A stretch of DNA of 64,000 nucleotides, from positions 121,441 through 185,440 of the forward strand of contig DEBR01000002.1 of assembly GCA_002348615.1 (NCBI GenBank), given 5' to 3'. This DNA is from Candidatus Saccharibacteria bacterium UBA2951. Its GTDB lineage: Bacteria; Patescibacteriota; Saccharimonadia; Saccharimonadales; Saccharimonadaceae. The notes beneath the pieces are model-generated. The model saw only the letters and a list, made by a program, of their open reading frames with translations. It made no database searches and was not told the DNA's origin. Position 1 is the stretch's first letter; every line of letters starts with the position of its first letter. The translations under genes and the position numbers were made by a program. Positions 50,396-62,056 of the stretch are shown in pieces.

Positions 50396-50418
50396 CCCCG
50401 CCTAACCGGCGGGGACTT
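50396..50418 (+). terminator. Intrinsic terminator of the small-gene cassette
   Basis: CCCCGCC (50396-50402) with GGCGGGG (50408-50414), then ACTTTTCTTTT. It closes the cassette and faces the convergent corA gene. Confidence 0.82.
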
Positions 50419-50426
50419 TTCTTTTA

Positions 50427-51344
50427 TTAGCGTTTGCGCAGGAAATACATGCCAAGCGTACCGGACGCAAGTAGGCTGACGCCGATGATAGCCCAAAAAG
50501 TCAGTGGCGAATCCGAGCCTGGCGGTAACGTGACGTTCATTCCAAACAATCCTGCGATCATGGTCGGAATAGTCAGCGCCAACGTAATGACGGTGAGTAG
50601 TCGGATAGTTTCGTTTAGCCGAGTGTCCATGACGGCGCGGTAACTGTCACGCAGGTTGGTAATAGTACGAAGCAGCGACTTACAGCGGGCAATCAGCTGC
50701 TCAAAGTCGATTGAAAGGTCTTCGACCAGGTCACGGTCGTCTTCGGTTAGCTTGAGTATGCGACCGCCAAGCAGCTTTTCGGTGGCGGTGTTGGTGGGAA
50801 TAAGAGCGTCTAAATAATCGTTGAGTTTACGTTCGTATTCGGTAAGCGTGGCGATGTCACGGGAACGCAGGGTGCGAACGTCTGACGTAGCCGCGCGCAT
50901 TTGGCGATTAATGGTTGCGACGCGGCGCTGGTACTGCACGGTAATGGCTTCCATCATGAGCATGAATAGCCGGGTACGTTCGGATGTTGGCACGTTGGTG
51001 GAGTCGATGAACGGTTGCCATAAACGGCCCAATGAGTCGCGACTGACCGTGAACAAATGCTCACCTGAAATGGCGAACAGAATCGGGGTCGTAAAGTCGT
51101 TAAAATCGTCGTCGGTGTCGGGCAGACGCGTAATAAAGTAGGTCCAGCCGTCTTCAAGTTCGACGCGCGGAACCTCGTGCGGGTCGAGCGCATCGTTCAG
51201 AATGTCTTCGTCAACACCAAGGTTAATAAGCGCCGTTTTTTCATCGTCGCTAGGGCGTTCGGAACGTACCCATGTGCCCGTCAGCAGGTTTTCTTTTTGC
51301 TCGATAGTCAGGTTGGAGGACGTGGCGCGGAGGTATTGCAGCAT
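50427..51344 (-). CDS. CorA-family Mg2+ transporter (second copy)
   Basis: 305 aa. A soluble N-terminal domain and long helix lead to two C-terminal membrane helices with the GMN signature (LFGMNVTLPPGSDSP). It is a diverged paralogue of the CorA at 23857. GAGGGG lies five bases before the ATG, inside the end of a 36-codon prepilin-like gene that stops two bases before the start, so the two are coupled. Confidence 0.93.
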   Translation of the reverse strand: MLQYLRATSSNLTIEQKENLLTGTWVRSERPSDDEKTALINLGVDEDILNDALDPHEVPRVELEDGWTYFITRLPDTDDDFNDFTTPILFAISGEHLFTVSRDSLGRLWQPFIDSTNVPTSERTRLFMLMMEAITVQYQRRVATINRQMRAATSDVRTLRSRDIATLTEYERKLNDYLDALIPTNTATEKLLGGRILKLTEDDRDLVEDLSIDFEQLIARCKSLLRTITNLRDSYRAVMDTRLNETIRLLTVITLALTIPTMIAGLFGMNVTLPPGSDSPLTFWAIIGVSLLASGTLGMYFLRKR

Positions 51345-51346
51345 AA

Positions 51347-51457
51347 CTACCCCTCACTTCGCATAAAGAATACGACGAGCAGGGCGATAGCTATGGCTGC
51401 TACGACCACGAAAAGCTCGAGGAGCGTGAAACCGTCTTGACTTGATCGTTTTCTCAT
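51347..51457 (-). CDS. 36-aa prepilin-like peptide
   Basis: A basic leader (MRKRSSQDG) is followed by FTLLELFVVVAAIAIALLVVF and a six-residue end. This is the class III signal of type IV pilins: cleavage between Gly and Phe with Glu at position 5 of the mature helix. A normal pilin continues with a globular domain of about 100 residues; here there is none, and no in-frame continuation is seen past the stop. TATCAT lies nine bases before the ATG. It could be a minimal pilin, a minor priming subunit, or a truncated relic. Confidence 0.6.
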   Translation of the reverse strand: MRKRSSQDGFTLLELFVVVAAIAIALLVVFFMRSEG

Positions 51458-51560
51458 TCTGTCGGTATGATACCACGCCCCTGTTTTCACGTCACCGTAC
51501 CGGTAGCAAGCCATAACCTTTTTTGCTATACTCCCCCTAAGGACAAAAACGGAAAAACAT

Positions 51561-52382
51561 ATGGGAATACTACGGCGGTTCGGCCTGATACGTACGGCAG
51601 CTTTGGCGGGTGTATTGACCCTGCTTGCGGCGCCGGCCGCGCTTGCCATTACTTCCCTTTCCGAAAGTTACACCACCAAAGACACCCTGGCTATCGGCTC
51701 GTTGGTAAGCGTGCAGGATGACCAGACCGATATCGTAGAAGCCGCCAAAAGCGAAAACGTCGACAACCTGATTGGCGTGGTAATCGCCAGTGGCAGTTCG
51801 CTGCTTACCGTGTCGAACGGTAAGGATAACCAAGTACAGGTGGCGACCAGCGGCACGCTGCCGGTCATCGTGAGCGACATCAACGGCGAAATCAAGCGTG
51901 GCGACCATGTGACCGCCAGCCCGGTCAAAGGCGTCGGCATGCTGGCGACATCGAACGTGCGTGTCATTGGTATTGCCCAAGGCAGTATGACCAATGTCAA
52001 ACAGCAAAAATACAAGGGCTCGGACGGCAAGGAACGCACTATGAAGCTAGGTGAGGTACCAGTGCTGGTAAATGTTGCCTATTACTTTAAGGAACCGGAC
52101 AAGACCATCGTGCCGGCTGCCATTCAGAACGTCGCTAATAGCCTGGCCGGTAAAGAAGTCGGGACGGTACCGATACTTATTTCGGCGGCGATATTTTTGA
52201 TCATGCTTATCGTCGTAGCCAGCCTGATTTATTCGATGATCCATTCCAGTATTATTTCGGTCGGTCGTAACCCGCTGTCGCAGTCCGCGATTTACCGCGA
52301 TTTGGTGCAGCTTTCCGGACTGGTGCTCGGAATATTAGGTGTGGGACTTGTATGTATTTACTTGGTACTGACAAAATTATGA
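51561..52382 (+). CDS. Secreted-domain protein with c-subunit-like hairpin, first gene of the F1 operon
   Basis: 273 aa. Signal peptide (residues 1-29, ending AALA), an extracytoplasmic beta-rich domain (about 40-175, with GSLVSVQDD, LIGVV, GDHVTAS and VGMLATSNVRVIGIA, as in CPR surface and tail-fibre-like proteins), then two membrane helices (about 203-227 and 248-270). The cytoplasmic loop between them reads GRNP (235-238), the polar-loop motif of ATP synthase subunit c, and the topology is that of c. The essential carboxylate, 18 residues after the Pro in c, is Leu256 here, and the Gly-rich packing motif of helix 1 is missing. It precedes the b-delta-alpha-gamma-beta-epsilon genes by 16 nt. 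Confidence 0.6.
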   Translation: MGILRRFGLIRTAALAGVLTLLAAPAALAITSLSESYTTKDTLAIGSLVSVQDDQTDIVEAAKSENVDNLIGVVIASGSSLLTVSNGKDNQVQVATSGTLPVIVSDINGEIKRGDHVTASPVKGVGMLATSNVRVIGIAQGSMTNVKQQKYKGSDGKERTMKLGEVPVLVNVAYYFKEPDKTIVPAAIQNVANSLAGKEVGTVPILISAAIFLIMLIVVASLIYSMIHSSIISVGRNPLSQSAIYRDLVQLSGLVLGILGVGLVCIYLVLTKL

Positions 52383-52398
52383 ATGGAGCGTGGTGGGC

Positions 52399-53085
52399 AT
52401 GAGTTTTCTTGACATCTTTCTGGCAGCGAACGCGTTTCTGCTGGGCGTGGTGATTACCCTTGCAATTCAATATTGGTTCGCCCATAAGAACAGTCAAAAG
52501 CCGACGGCCAAAGGCGGCTCGGCAGCGCCAGTACCGCCGGCCGTTCGGGAACGAATCGTCAAACAGGCCGAACAGAACTTCCAGGGTATCGTTAACCGTT
52601 CGGCGCTGCAGTTACAGCACGACCTTGGCGCGACCGGTACGCAGCTGAACAAGCTGCTTGAAAAATTTGGCAGCGACGTGCTTGACGACGAAATGCGACT
52701 GTTCCGCGCGAACGTGGCCGACATTCGTGCTCATACGCAGGGAGCTCTGGCGGGTGCTCAGGACCAGATTTCTGAACAGCAGACAGCGATCCTGAAAAGT
52801 CTGGCTACCAGGCAGGCTGAGCTGGACGAACGCATGAGCAAGCGCCAAGCCGAACTAGAAGCCGAACTTGACCAAAGCTTTGCCGCCCAGAAAGACGAGC
52901 TGATACGCAAGCTGAACGACAAGTTAAACGATGCCGTGCTGGCGTTCCTGCTTGAAACGCTCGGCCACGACGTCGACCTTGGCGCGCAGGCGGATTACCT
53001 AGTCGCTACCCTTGAAGCCAATAAGGCCGAACTCGTTGCCACGGCCGGCGGCACAACACCGCAGCAGACAGAGGCAAAGCAATGA
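52399..53085 (+). CDS. atpF: F-type ATPase subunit b-like peripheral stalk
   Basis: 228 aa. One N-terminal membrane helix (about residues 6-25) and a long charged coiled coil (about 45-190) make the b-subunit layout, longer than the usual 156-170. A Pro/Ala-rich patch (about 38-52) follows the membrane helix. The start is ambiguous between GTG codons at 52390 and 52393 and the ATG at 52399, which has GGAG ten bases upstream. It overlaps the delta-like gene by ATGA. Identity rests on architecture and position more than on sequence motifs. Confidence 0.7.
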   Translation: MSFLDIFLAANAFLLGVVITLAIQYWFAHKNSQKPTAKGGSAAPVPPAVRERIVKQAEQNFQGIVNRSALQLQHDLGATGTQLNKLLEKFGSDVLDDEMRLFRANVADIRAHTQGALAGAQDQISEQQTAILKSLATRQAELDERMSKRQAELEAELDQSFAAQKDELIRKLNDKLNDAVLAFLLETLGHDVDLGAQADYLVATLEANKAELVATAGGTTPQQTEAKQ

Positions 53086-53567
53086 AATTAGTCATACCGG
53101 ACAGCGTCGCGTCGGCGCAGGACCTTGCGGCCGTGCTTGCCGACGTACAGGCATACGCCAAGTGGGCCTCGCGTGAGCTGATCAAGCAAAAAGTCGCCGG
53201 CAAATCGACCGGTGCGCAACCTGTCATCAGTCCCGAAGCTGCCGATATCATTCGCAGCTGGAGCGGCGGTAAGGATATGACACAGACGGCTATTGACGGA
53301 TTGGTAAAAGCGCTTGAAGACTATAAGAAATCGGCGCCGTCCGTGACTATTACGCTCGCGGCCGTTCCATCAGGCGAAGTAAAGGTAAGGCTGGTCGCTT
53401 GGTGCCGCAAGAACCTGGCTGAAAACGTGCTCGTCAGTTTTCGGCTGAACCGAAACATCTTAGGTGGCCTGGTCGTTGCCTACGGCAGTCACATTCATGA
53501 CTGGTCGTTCCGCCGAAAGCTTTTGGAAGCCGAAAAACCTTTCAGTGAGGTACTAGCCAGTGTTTGA
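53082..53567 (+). CDS. atpH: F-type ATPase subunit delta-like
   Basis: 161 aa, slightly short. The C-terminal part carries the delta signature: VSFRLNRNILGGLVVAYGSHIHDWSFRRKLLE, the equivalent of LIGGv.v..g....D.S.r.rL. The N-terminal helical bundle is strongly diverged. Delta links the peripheral stalk b to the top of F1. It overlaps b by four bases and alpha by eight, so translation is coupled through the operon. Confidence 0.75.
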   Translation: MKLVIPDSVASAQDLAAVLADVQAYAKWASRELIKQKVAGKSTGAQPVISPEAADIIRSWSGGKDMTQTAIDGLVKALEDYKKSAPSVTITLAAVPSGEVKVRLVAWCRKNLAENVLVSFRLNRNILGGLVVAYGSHIHDWSFRRKLLEAEKPFSEVLASV

Positions 53568-55055
53568 TAACTCGCAGTTCCAAAAACTGGTCGAAGCCGA
53601 CAACCTGACCGGCGAAGTTACCGCCGTCAACCGATTTATCGTTGAGGTCAAAGGCCTTGAAGGCGTGCGAGTGGGCGCACAGATATTGTTCGAGAATGGT
53701 CAACGCGGCATGGTGCGTGAAGCATACGGCGACCGCGTCGTGCTCTATAACATCGATACCGAAGAATTGCCTATCGGCGTGCTAGCAGTCGTCGAAAACG
53801 ATATTCTCAGCGTGCCGGTCGGCGAAGGCCTGGTGGGACGCGTAGTCAACCCGATGGGTCAGCCGCTTGACGGCAAAGGCGCCATAAAAGCCACTAAAAA
53901 ATCGGGTATTTTTACCCCTGCCCCTGGAATCATGGACCGCAAGATGCTCGACGAACAACTAGCAAGCGGCGTGACGGCCGTCGACAGCTTCTTCCCTATC
54001 GTACTGGGCCAGCGTATTGCCATTTTGGGCGACTCGAAGTCCGGTAAAAGCACCTTTTTGTCACAGCTGAGCGCCAACCAGGAAGGCACCGACCGCATAG
54101 TCGTGTACGTGCTGATCGGTAAACGAAAGGTCGACGTCGAGCGGCTGCTGCGTACTTTGAACGAGTCAGGCGCAATGGAACACACCATCGTCGTGCTGGC
54201 TGACATATTTGATTCTTTGACCCAAAGCTATTTGGCACCGTACGCCGCCTGTGCCATGGCCGAGGAACTTTGGTATAACCAGAACAAAGACGTGATTATT
54301 ATTTACGATGACTTGTCGTCGCATGCCGAATCGTACCGGCAGCTGTCGCTGCTTCAAGAAGTCGACCCTGGCCGTGACTCGTACCCAGGCGATATCTTTT
54401 ACACGCACTCCAGCTTGCTTGAACGCGCAGGCAAGTTACTGACGAACGAAAAGACGCTGACGAGCCTTCCGGTCGTGCTAACGCCGAACGACGATATTAC
54501 GGCGTATCTGTCGACCAACATCATGTCGATTACCGACGGTCAGATTATTTTTGACCTGGGCTACTTCCGAAAAGGTATCCGCCCTGCGGTAAACGCCGGG
54601 CTGTCGGTGTCGCGTGTCGGTGGGCAAGCCCAGACCAAACGCCAAAAGCAATTAAGTACGGCGCTATTCAAGGCGCTTGCCAAATACAAGCAGGCCGAAG
54701 AGTTCAGCCACTTCTCGTCGCAGCTGTCGGCCGAAACGCGACTTGACCTACAACGTGGTAAACACCTTTACCAGGCACTCGGCCAGAAACCCGAGGAACT
54801 ATTCAGTCTGGTCGAACAACAGCTGATGCTCGAGACCATCATGTTACCGACCGACGACCAGCAGATCGATATTCCCGCACTCCGACAAGCCGTTAAAGAC
54901 GAAGCGAAGAACGTGAAATCCGAAGAGGACTATGACAAGGTTGAAGCCGAGCTGCTGAAGAAATTCGGGGCCAAAAAGGTTGAGGCGGCCGACGAAAGTA
55001 AGGCCGAAAAAGCCGAAGCGCCGACCGAAGAAAAGCAACCTGCGGAGGCTAAAAA

Positions 55056-55059
<4 letters not shown>
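53560..55059 (+). CDS. atpA: F-type ATPase subunit alpha (divergent)
   Basis: 499 aa. Beta-barrel N-terminus, P-loop GDSKSGKS at residues 157-164 (canonical alpha has GDRQTGK), DDLSSHAESYRQ, and the arginine-finger motif AGLSVSRVGG. Residues after about 440 form a charged Lys/Glu/Ala tail not seen in ordinary alpha. A GTG start overlaps the delta gene. It forms the non-catalytic sites of the hexamer with beta. The changed P-loop and the tail make it clearly different from housekeeping alpha subunits. Confidence 0.9.
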
Positions 55060-57605
<2,546 letters not shown>

Positions 57606-57616
57606 GGGCGCTTCGC

Positions 57617-58654
57617 TTATTGCATGACGATGTAGTCGAAGGCATACCCGCCAGGACTCATAGCACCGGCAGCATAAATGTTGAACCCGCCGATACTGCG
57701 CGTGACGTACACATTCACGTACTGCCCGACCGGTGTGACGACGACGTGCGGTATATTGCCGTACTGGTTCTTAAAGCTCACCTGAGCGAGCAGCCCGTTC
57801 CCTGCTCCCGTGCCGGCGTTGACCGCGATCGTCCCTGACGCGTCATTACCCGATATAGATACCGTACCGTTGTTTCCGGTCGCGCCGCCCCGCCCGACGT
57901 TCGGTGCGTTACCAACGGTAATGATATGGCCACCGACAGTAAGCGTACTCCCCGAGGTTAATGAGTTAGCCTGGAAGTTACGGGCCGACAGCACCCCGCC
58001 AACCGCAACGTTACCGGCGACATTCAGGTTGTTATTAATAGTAAGCAGCTGAGACATCGTAACCGGACCTTGGAACGTGCTGTTGCCAGCCACCTTTAGG
58101 TCTTTTCGTAAGTTCAGCGTGGTAATGGTGCCGTCGCCATTGACGTTCAGCTTTTCTAGCGCGACTTCGCCGGCTTGCAGTTTAGTGAACACCGCGCTGT
58201 TGGCCGTGAAATCACCACGAATTTGCAGTTTGCCGCCTATCGTAAGGTCACTCCCCATGGTCACCTTACCGTTGAAGGTGGAGTCCGGCCCGATTGTCAG
58301 CTGCGCGCCCAAGTTCCCGACCGGGTTGCGGCTGACCCCCAGGTTATCTAGCGTATCGGCGCTTAGGGTGACTGTGTCTTGCTGTTCGCCGACGCCACCC
58401 GCTTGCTGCGCATTGACGAGCCAGGTAATGACCGCGCCATTGATTGAAAGTACGACAGCAACTACCGCAAGTCCGATGAACGTAGCCTTGTGACTGGGTC
58501 GGTATGTCGTACGGCGAAGCGAATGTTTCGGTTTACCAGAGTCGGGTGAAGGAGCAGAAGTCGTCGGCGTAGTCGGTTCTTCGCCCTGTACACTCAACAC
58601 TTCCGGGGCTGGCGTACCCGGAGCATTCGTAGAATCTGGTTTTTCCTCACTCAT
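57617..58654 (-). CDS. Anchored surface protein with beta-helix-like repeats
   Basis: 345 aa. A Pro/Ser/Thr-rich cytoplasmic N-terminus (1-50) is followed by one membrane helix (about 57-80) and a large extracellular region of repeating short strands (LTIGPDSTFNGKVTMGSDLTIGGKLQIRG pattern, about 115-255), which is typical of beta-helical or bactofilin/tail-fibre-like stalks. The C-terminal domain (about 270-345, PHVVVTPVGQYVNVYVTRS, GGYAFDYIVMQ) resembles phage tail-fibre tips. It probably acts in adhesion. It converges on the F1 operon with an 11-nt gap. Confidence 0.72.
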   Translation of the reverse strand: MSEEKPDSTNAPGTPAPEVLSVQGEEPTTPTTSAPSPDSGKPKHSLRRTTYRPSHKATFIGLAVVAVVLSINGAVITWLVNAQQAGGVGEQQDTVTLSADTLDNLGVSRNPVGNLGAQLTIGPDSTFNGKVTMGSDLTIGGKLQIRGDFTANSAVFTKLQAGEVALEKLNVNGDGTITTLNLRKDLKVAGNSTFQGPVTMSQLLTINNNLNVAGNVAVGGVLSARNFQANSLTSGSTLTVGGHIITVGNAPNVGRGGATGNNGTVSISGNDASGTIAVNAGTGAGNGLLAQVSFKNQYGNIPHVVVTPVGQYVNVYVTRSIGGFNIYAAGAMSPGGYAFDYIVMQ

Positions 58655-58747
58655 GTCTGTTTCGTTGTCCTGTTAGACTAGCTAAAGTATAGCGCTTACC
58701 CTTATCGCTTGCAAATGCACCCCAGGTTCGGGACAATGTTTTATACG

Positions 58748-59488
58748 ATGAGACGGAATATCAGGGTGCGTCAACTGCTTGGACTATTATTAATGGCGGC
58801 TGTTTTTGCTACTCCGGTAGCAGCAACTGACTTTCCGGCTTCGACGAATTACCGGTTTGACGAAACCAGTATTGGAACGACGAATAACTTAGAAAGTAGC
58901 TCCGCGAACTTCCGCGACCAGTCCGGTGCCGGTGACACAGCAGTCGGGAACAGTAGTTCGACGAATTTTCAAACCCAAGCCGGCTCGGACACATCGCACG
59001 CTCCCAACTTAACATTCACCGTCAATACGTCGGGTGCGAACTTTGGAACGTTCAGCCCGACCGCCGCAAGTACGGCGACTGCCACGTTCTCGGTCATTAA
59101 CTACACCAGCTATGGGTACGTCGTACAGATCGTTGGTAATCCACCGAGTTATGGAAGCAACCAGATTGACGCCATGAGCACAAGCGCCACGTCACAACCC
59201 GGCACCGAACAGTTCGGTATAAACCTGGTAGCTAATACCAGTCCGGTGTCGTTTGGCGCTAACCTTAACAATGGGACATCGCCGAACGATTTTGGCTACG
59301 GCCAAGTGGCTACCAACTACGCGGTTCCGAACCAGTTTCGCTATGTGCCCGGCGAAACCATCGCATTAGCACCTAAAAGCTCGGGCAGGACCGATTACAC
59401 CATTAGCTACCTTGTCAATGTCAGTACCCTTACCCCTGGCGGTGTATATAATAGCGACCAAACGCTGATCGTTACTGGCACATACTAG
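58748..59488 (+). CDS. Secreted beta-rich surface protein
   Basis: 246 aa. Signal peptide (about residues 1-25, ending PVAA) and a mature part rich in Ser, Thr, Asn and Gly with no Cys. It contains NYRFDETSIGTTNNLESSSANF repeats and a C-terminal sandwich (GTFSPTAASTATATFSV...GTEQFGINLVANT...YTISYLVNVSTLTPGG). The last part resembles the C-terminal domains of the two paralogues that follow. The ATG at 58748 is chosen for the signal peptide; ATG codons at 58736 and 58709 are alternatives. No clear promoter. Confidence 0.68.
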   Translation: MRRNIRVRQLLGLLLMAAVFATPVAATDFPASTNYRFDETSIGTTNNLESSSANFRDQSGAGDTAVGNSSSTNFQTQAGSDTSHAPNLTFTVNTSGANFGTFSPTAASTATATFSVINYTSYGYVVQIVGNPPSYGSNQIDAMSTSATSQPGTEQFGINLVANTSPVSFGANLNNGTSPNDFGYGQVATNYAVPNQFRYVPGETIALAPKSSGRTDYTISYLVNVSTLTPGGVYNSDQTLIVTGTY

Positions 59489-59532
59489 ACAGCTTCGCCT
59501 TATAAGACAAACCTACGGTTTTTCTCATCGCG

Positions 59533-59560
59533 CCGACAAAAAGGCGTGACTTTTTGTCGG
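59533..59560. terminator. Stem-loop between surface genes
   Basis: CCGACAAAAAG and CTTTTTGTCGG form an 11-bp stem with a GCGTGA loop, followed by GCTGCTCTTTTC on the plus strand. Probable terminator of the preceding gene. Confidence 0.65.
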
Positions 59561-59623
59561 GCTGCTCTTTTCCCTGGTTATCTGAATAGTTTTCCACAGG
59601 TTTCGGAATCTTCATAAAAAATG

Positions 59624-59652
59624 TTGACGTAAAAAAATGCTCATGCTATTCT
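59624..59652 (+). promoter_or_regulatory. Promoter of the first surface paralogue
   Basis: TTGACG (59624-59629), 17 nt, TATTCT (59647-59652). The roughly 42-nt leader is rich in A and ACCACC repeats and has no SD, so initiation there must use another signal. Confidence 0.6.
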
Positions 59653-59700
59653 TCTGGTAACAACCACCACATAAAATAAAAAGTCAGAACCACCACCACT

Positions 59701-60876
59701 ATGACAAAACCACAACTCAAATCAGTTTTTAGCGTCTTCGCGGTCTTCGTCATTGCCTTGGCGCTTACCTTACAAGCTCTGTTCGTACCGAATGTTTCGG
59801 CCGCTCAAATTACCAGCCGTAAGCTCACTCTCCAAGCCGGCTCAGGCGGCGACGGCGGTGCCAAGCCAAGTGGTGTCGTAAACCATCTTTTCGACTTTAC
59901 TCTTCCAACCTCAGGAAGTGTGGGATCGATTAAGTTCGAATACTGTACGACCGCTGCCGACTCAATCGTCAGCCCGACCTGTATTACCCCGACGGGCCTT
60001 AACACCACTGGTGGATCTGTCGTTCTTGGTAACGAAGCCGGTGCGACGGGCTTTACACTGAATAAGACGACCAACGGCGCGCCTTACCTCACTCGTGCTG
60101 CCTCCGCTATCACCGGCCCGTTGACCGTATCGTACCGTCTTGATAACATCGTCAACCCGAGCACGGAAGGATCATTCTTCGTACGTATTTCCACTTACGC
60201 TTCGACCGACACCACAGGTTCTGCGACCGACGCTGGTACGGTTACCGCCAGCACTGCCGAACAGATTATCCTGAGTGGTACCATGCCCGAATCACTCGTC
60301 TTCTGCGCCGGAGCGGATATATCTAAGACATCAGGTGTGCCTGACTGCTCAACGGCCACTGCTGGTACTATCAGCTTCAACCAGCTGTTCAGCCCGACCG
60401 ACACCGCCAGTGCCGTTAGTAAGATGGCCGCTAGTACGAACGCAGGATTTGGTTACGCGATTACCGTGAATGGTCCGACCCTTACAAGCGGTTCGAACAC
60501 GATCGCCGGCATTACCAGCCCATCTGCCAGTAACAAGGGTGTCGCCCAGTTCGGTCTGAACCTACGAGCCAACACATCTGCCGCCGCACCTGGCTTCCCA
60601 GGAACCGGTTCTACTGCTAGCGCCGACATCGACCTTACCAGTAACGGCACCAACCTGAAGGGTCAGCCAACCGCTGATTACAATACCGCAGATACCTTCA
60701 AGTTTGTCAGCGGGAACGTAGTTGCCAACAGTGCCTACGACGGCGCATCGAACAACACCTTAGGTCCATCGGACGCCCAAATCTTTACCGTAAGCTACAT
60801 CGCCAACGTTCCTGGTAGCCAACCTGCCGGTACGTACACCTCGACACTGACCTACATCTGTACACCAACCTTCTAG
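59701..60876 (+). CDS. Secreted surface protein, tandem paralogue A
   Basis: 391 aa. Signal peptide (about residues 1-34), then two beta-sandwich-like regions: SSRKLTLQAGSGGDGGAKPSGVVNHLF-type opening with a CTTAADSIVSPTCI disulfide pair, and a C-terminal domain with GTISFNQLFSPTDTAS, AQFGLNLRAN and a closing AGTYTSTLTYICTPTF. Pairwise alike along its length to the next gene. Likely a cell-surface or pilus-like structural protein; cysteines would be oxidised by the DsbA-like enzyme. It has a promoter but no SD. Confidence 0.76.
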   Translation: MTKPQLKSVFSVFAVFVIALALTLQALFVPNVSAAQITSRKLTLQAGSGGDGGAKPSGVVNHLFDFTLPTSGSVGSIKFEYCTTAADSIVSPTCITPTGLNTTGGSVVLGNEAGATGFTLNKTTNGAPYLTRAASAITGPLTVSYRLDNIVNPSTEGSFFVRISTYASTDTTGSATDAGTVTASTAEQIILSGTMPESLVFCAGADISKTSGVPDCSTATAGTISFNQLFSPTDTASAVSKMAASTNAGFGYAITVNGPTLTSGSNTIAGITSPSASNKGVAQFGLNLRANTSAAAPGFPGTGSTASADIDLTSNGTNLKGQPTADYNTADTFKFVSGNVVANSAYDGASNNTLGPSDAQIFTVSYIANVPGSQPAGTYTSTLTYICTPTF

Positions 60877-60948
60877 ACACAACAGCTTACTCAGCTACCC
60901 TTAAAATCTCGTTGACGCTCATTTGACGCTTATGCTACAATTCGTGGC

Positions 60949-62055
60949 ATGAGACAAACATGGGGTAAAAATGTAGCAATTGCTCTTGCTTTCGCGCTTG
61001 CGATTACCCCTTTGTTTACCGCAACGGCTAATGCGGCCCTTCTTTCTCCCCGTAAATTGACACTTGTTGCTGGGGCCGGCGGAGACGGTGGATCCAAGCC
61101 GAGCGGTTCGGTAAATCACCTGTTCGGCTTCACTATTCCGACAAACGGAAACGTTGGTTCGATCCAATTTGAATACTGCACGACTACCGAAGGTGCTTGT
61201 ACCATTCCGACCGGGCTTTCCACATCATCGGCTACCCTGGGTGGCGAAAGTGGTATTACCGGTTGGACATTGAACACCGGTACGGCGGGCAAGCCGTATG
61301 TTACTAAGACGGCCGCGAGCTTTTCTGGCGCTGCCACCGTTCAACTGAACGGCGTAACCAACCCGTCGACTGTCGGAACATTCTTTGTCCGTATTCAAAC
61401 CTATAGTGCAGCAGCGCTTGGCGGCACAGCGGTAGACGCCGGGGTCGTTGCAGCCAGTACTGCCCAGCAGATCGTCCTGACCGGGACTATGCCGGAAAGC
61501 CTGATATTCTGTACCGGTGGTACGGTAAACGCCAACTGCTCGTCAACGACGTCTGGAAACATTTCGTTCAACCAACTCTTCAGTCCTACCGACACAGCAA
61601 CCGCAACCAGCCAAATGGCTGCAAGTACGAACGCCGCCCAAGGGTATGTGATTACCGTGAACGGTCCGACGCTTACCAGTGGCTCGGCCACGATTCCCGG
61701 TTGGTCATCCCCGACCAGTGCCGGTGCAACGCGTGGCATCAGTAGCTGGGGCCTGAATCTACGCGCTAACACAACGACTACATCGACTATCGCGGTTGGT
61801 GCGGATATTACGGCCGCCTCAAACGGTACCGACCTTAAGGGTCAGGCACTTACTGGTTACAACACGGTCGACCAGTTTAAGTTCGTCAGTGGTGACGCTG
61901 TCGCCAACAGTGCCTACGACGGTGCCAGCAACAATACTCTTGGCCCGACAAACTCGCAGGTATATACGGCTAGTTACGCCGTGAACGTAGCCGGTAACCA
62001 ATTGGCTGGCACCTACGTTTCAACCCTAACGTACATTTGTACGCCGACATTCTAG
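60949..62055 (+). CDS. Secreted surface protein, tandem paralogue B
   Basis: 368 aa. Same plan as the preceding gene: signal peptide (about residues 1-27), LSPRKLTLVAGAGGDGGSKPSG, FEYCTTTEGACTIPTG, GNISFNQLFSPTDTA, SSWGLNLRAN, and the same end YICTPTF. The two proteins align throughout and share stretches of nearly identical DNA, so they arose by tandem duplication. TTGACG-N18-TACAAT stands seven bases before the ATG, so this copy is leaderless while copy A is not; they may be regulated differently. Confidence 0.78.
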   Translation: MRQTWGKNVAIALAFALAITPLFTATANAALLSPRKLTLVAGAGGDGGSKPSGSVNHLFGFTIPTNGNVGSIQFEYCTTTEGACTIPTGLSTSSATLGGESGITGWTLNTGTAGKPYVTKTAASFSGAATVQLNGVTNPSTVGTFFVRIQTYSAAALGGTAVDAGVVAASTAQQIVLTGTMPESLIFCTGGTVNANCSSTTSGNISFNQLFSPTDTATATSQMAASTNAAQGYVITVNGPTLTSGSATIPGWSSPTSAGATRGISSWGLNLRANTTTTSTIAVGADITAASNGTDLKGQALTGYNTVDQFKFVSGDAVANSAYDGASNNTLGPTNSQVYTASYAVNVAGNQLAGTYVSTLTYICTPTF

Positions 62056-62056
62056 T

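Noticed and set aside
51561..52382. Ordinary ATP synthase subunit c
   Set aside because: The RNP loop and topology fit, but the protein has a signal peptide and a large secreted domain, lacks the helix-2 carboxylate and lacks the helix-1 glycine motif. It is reported as c-like only.
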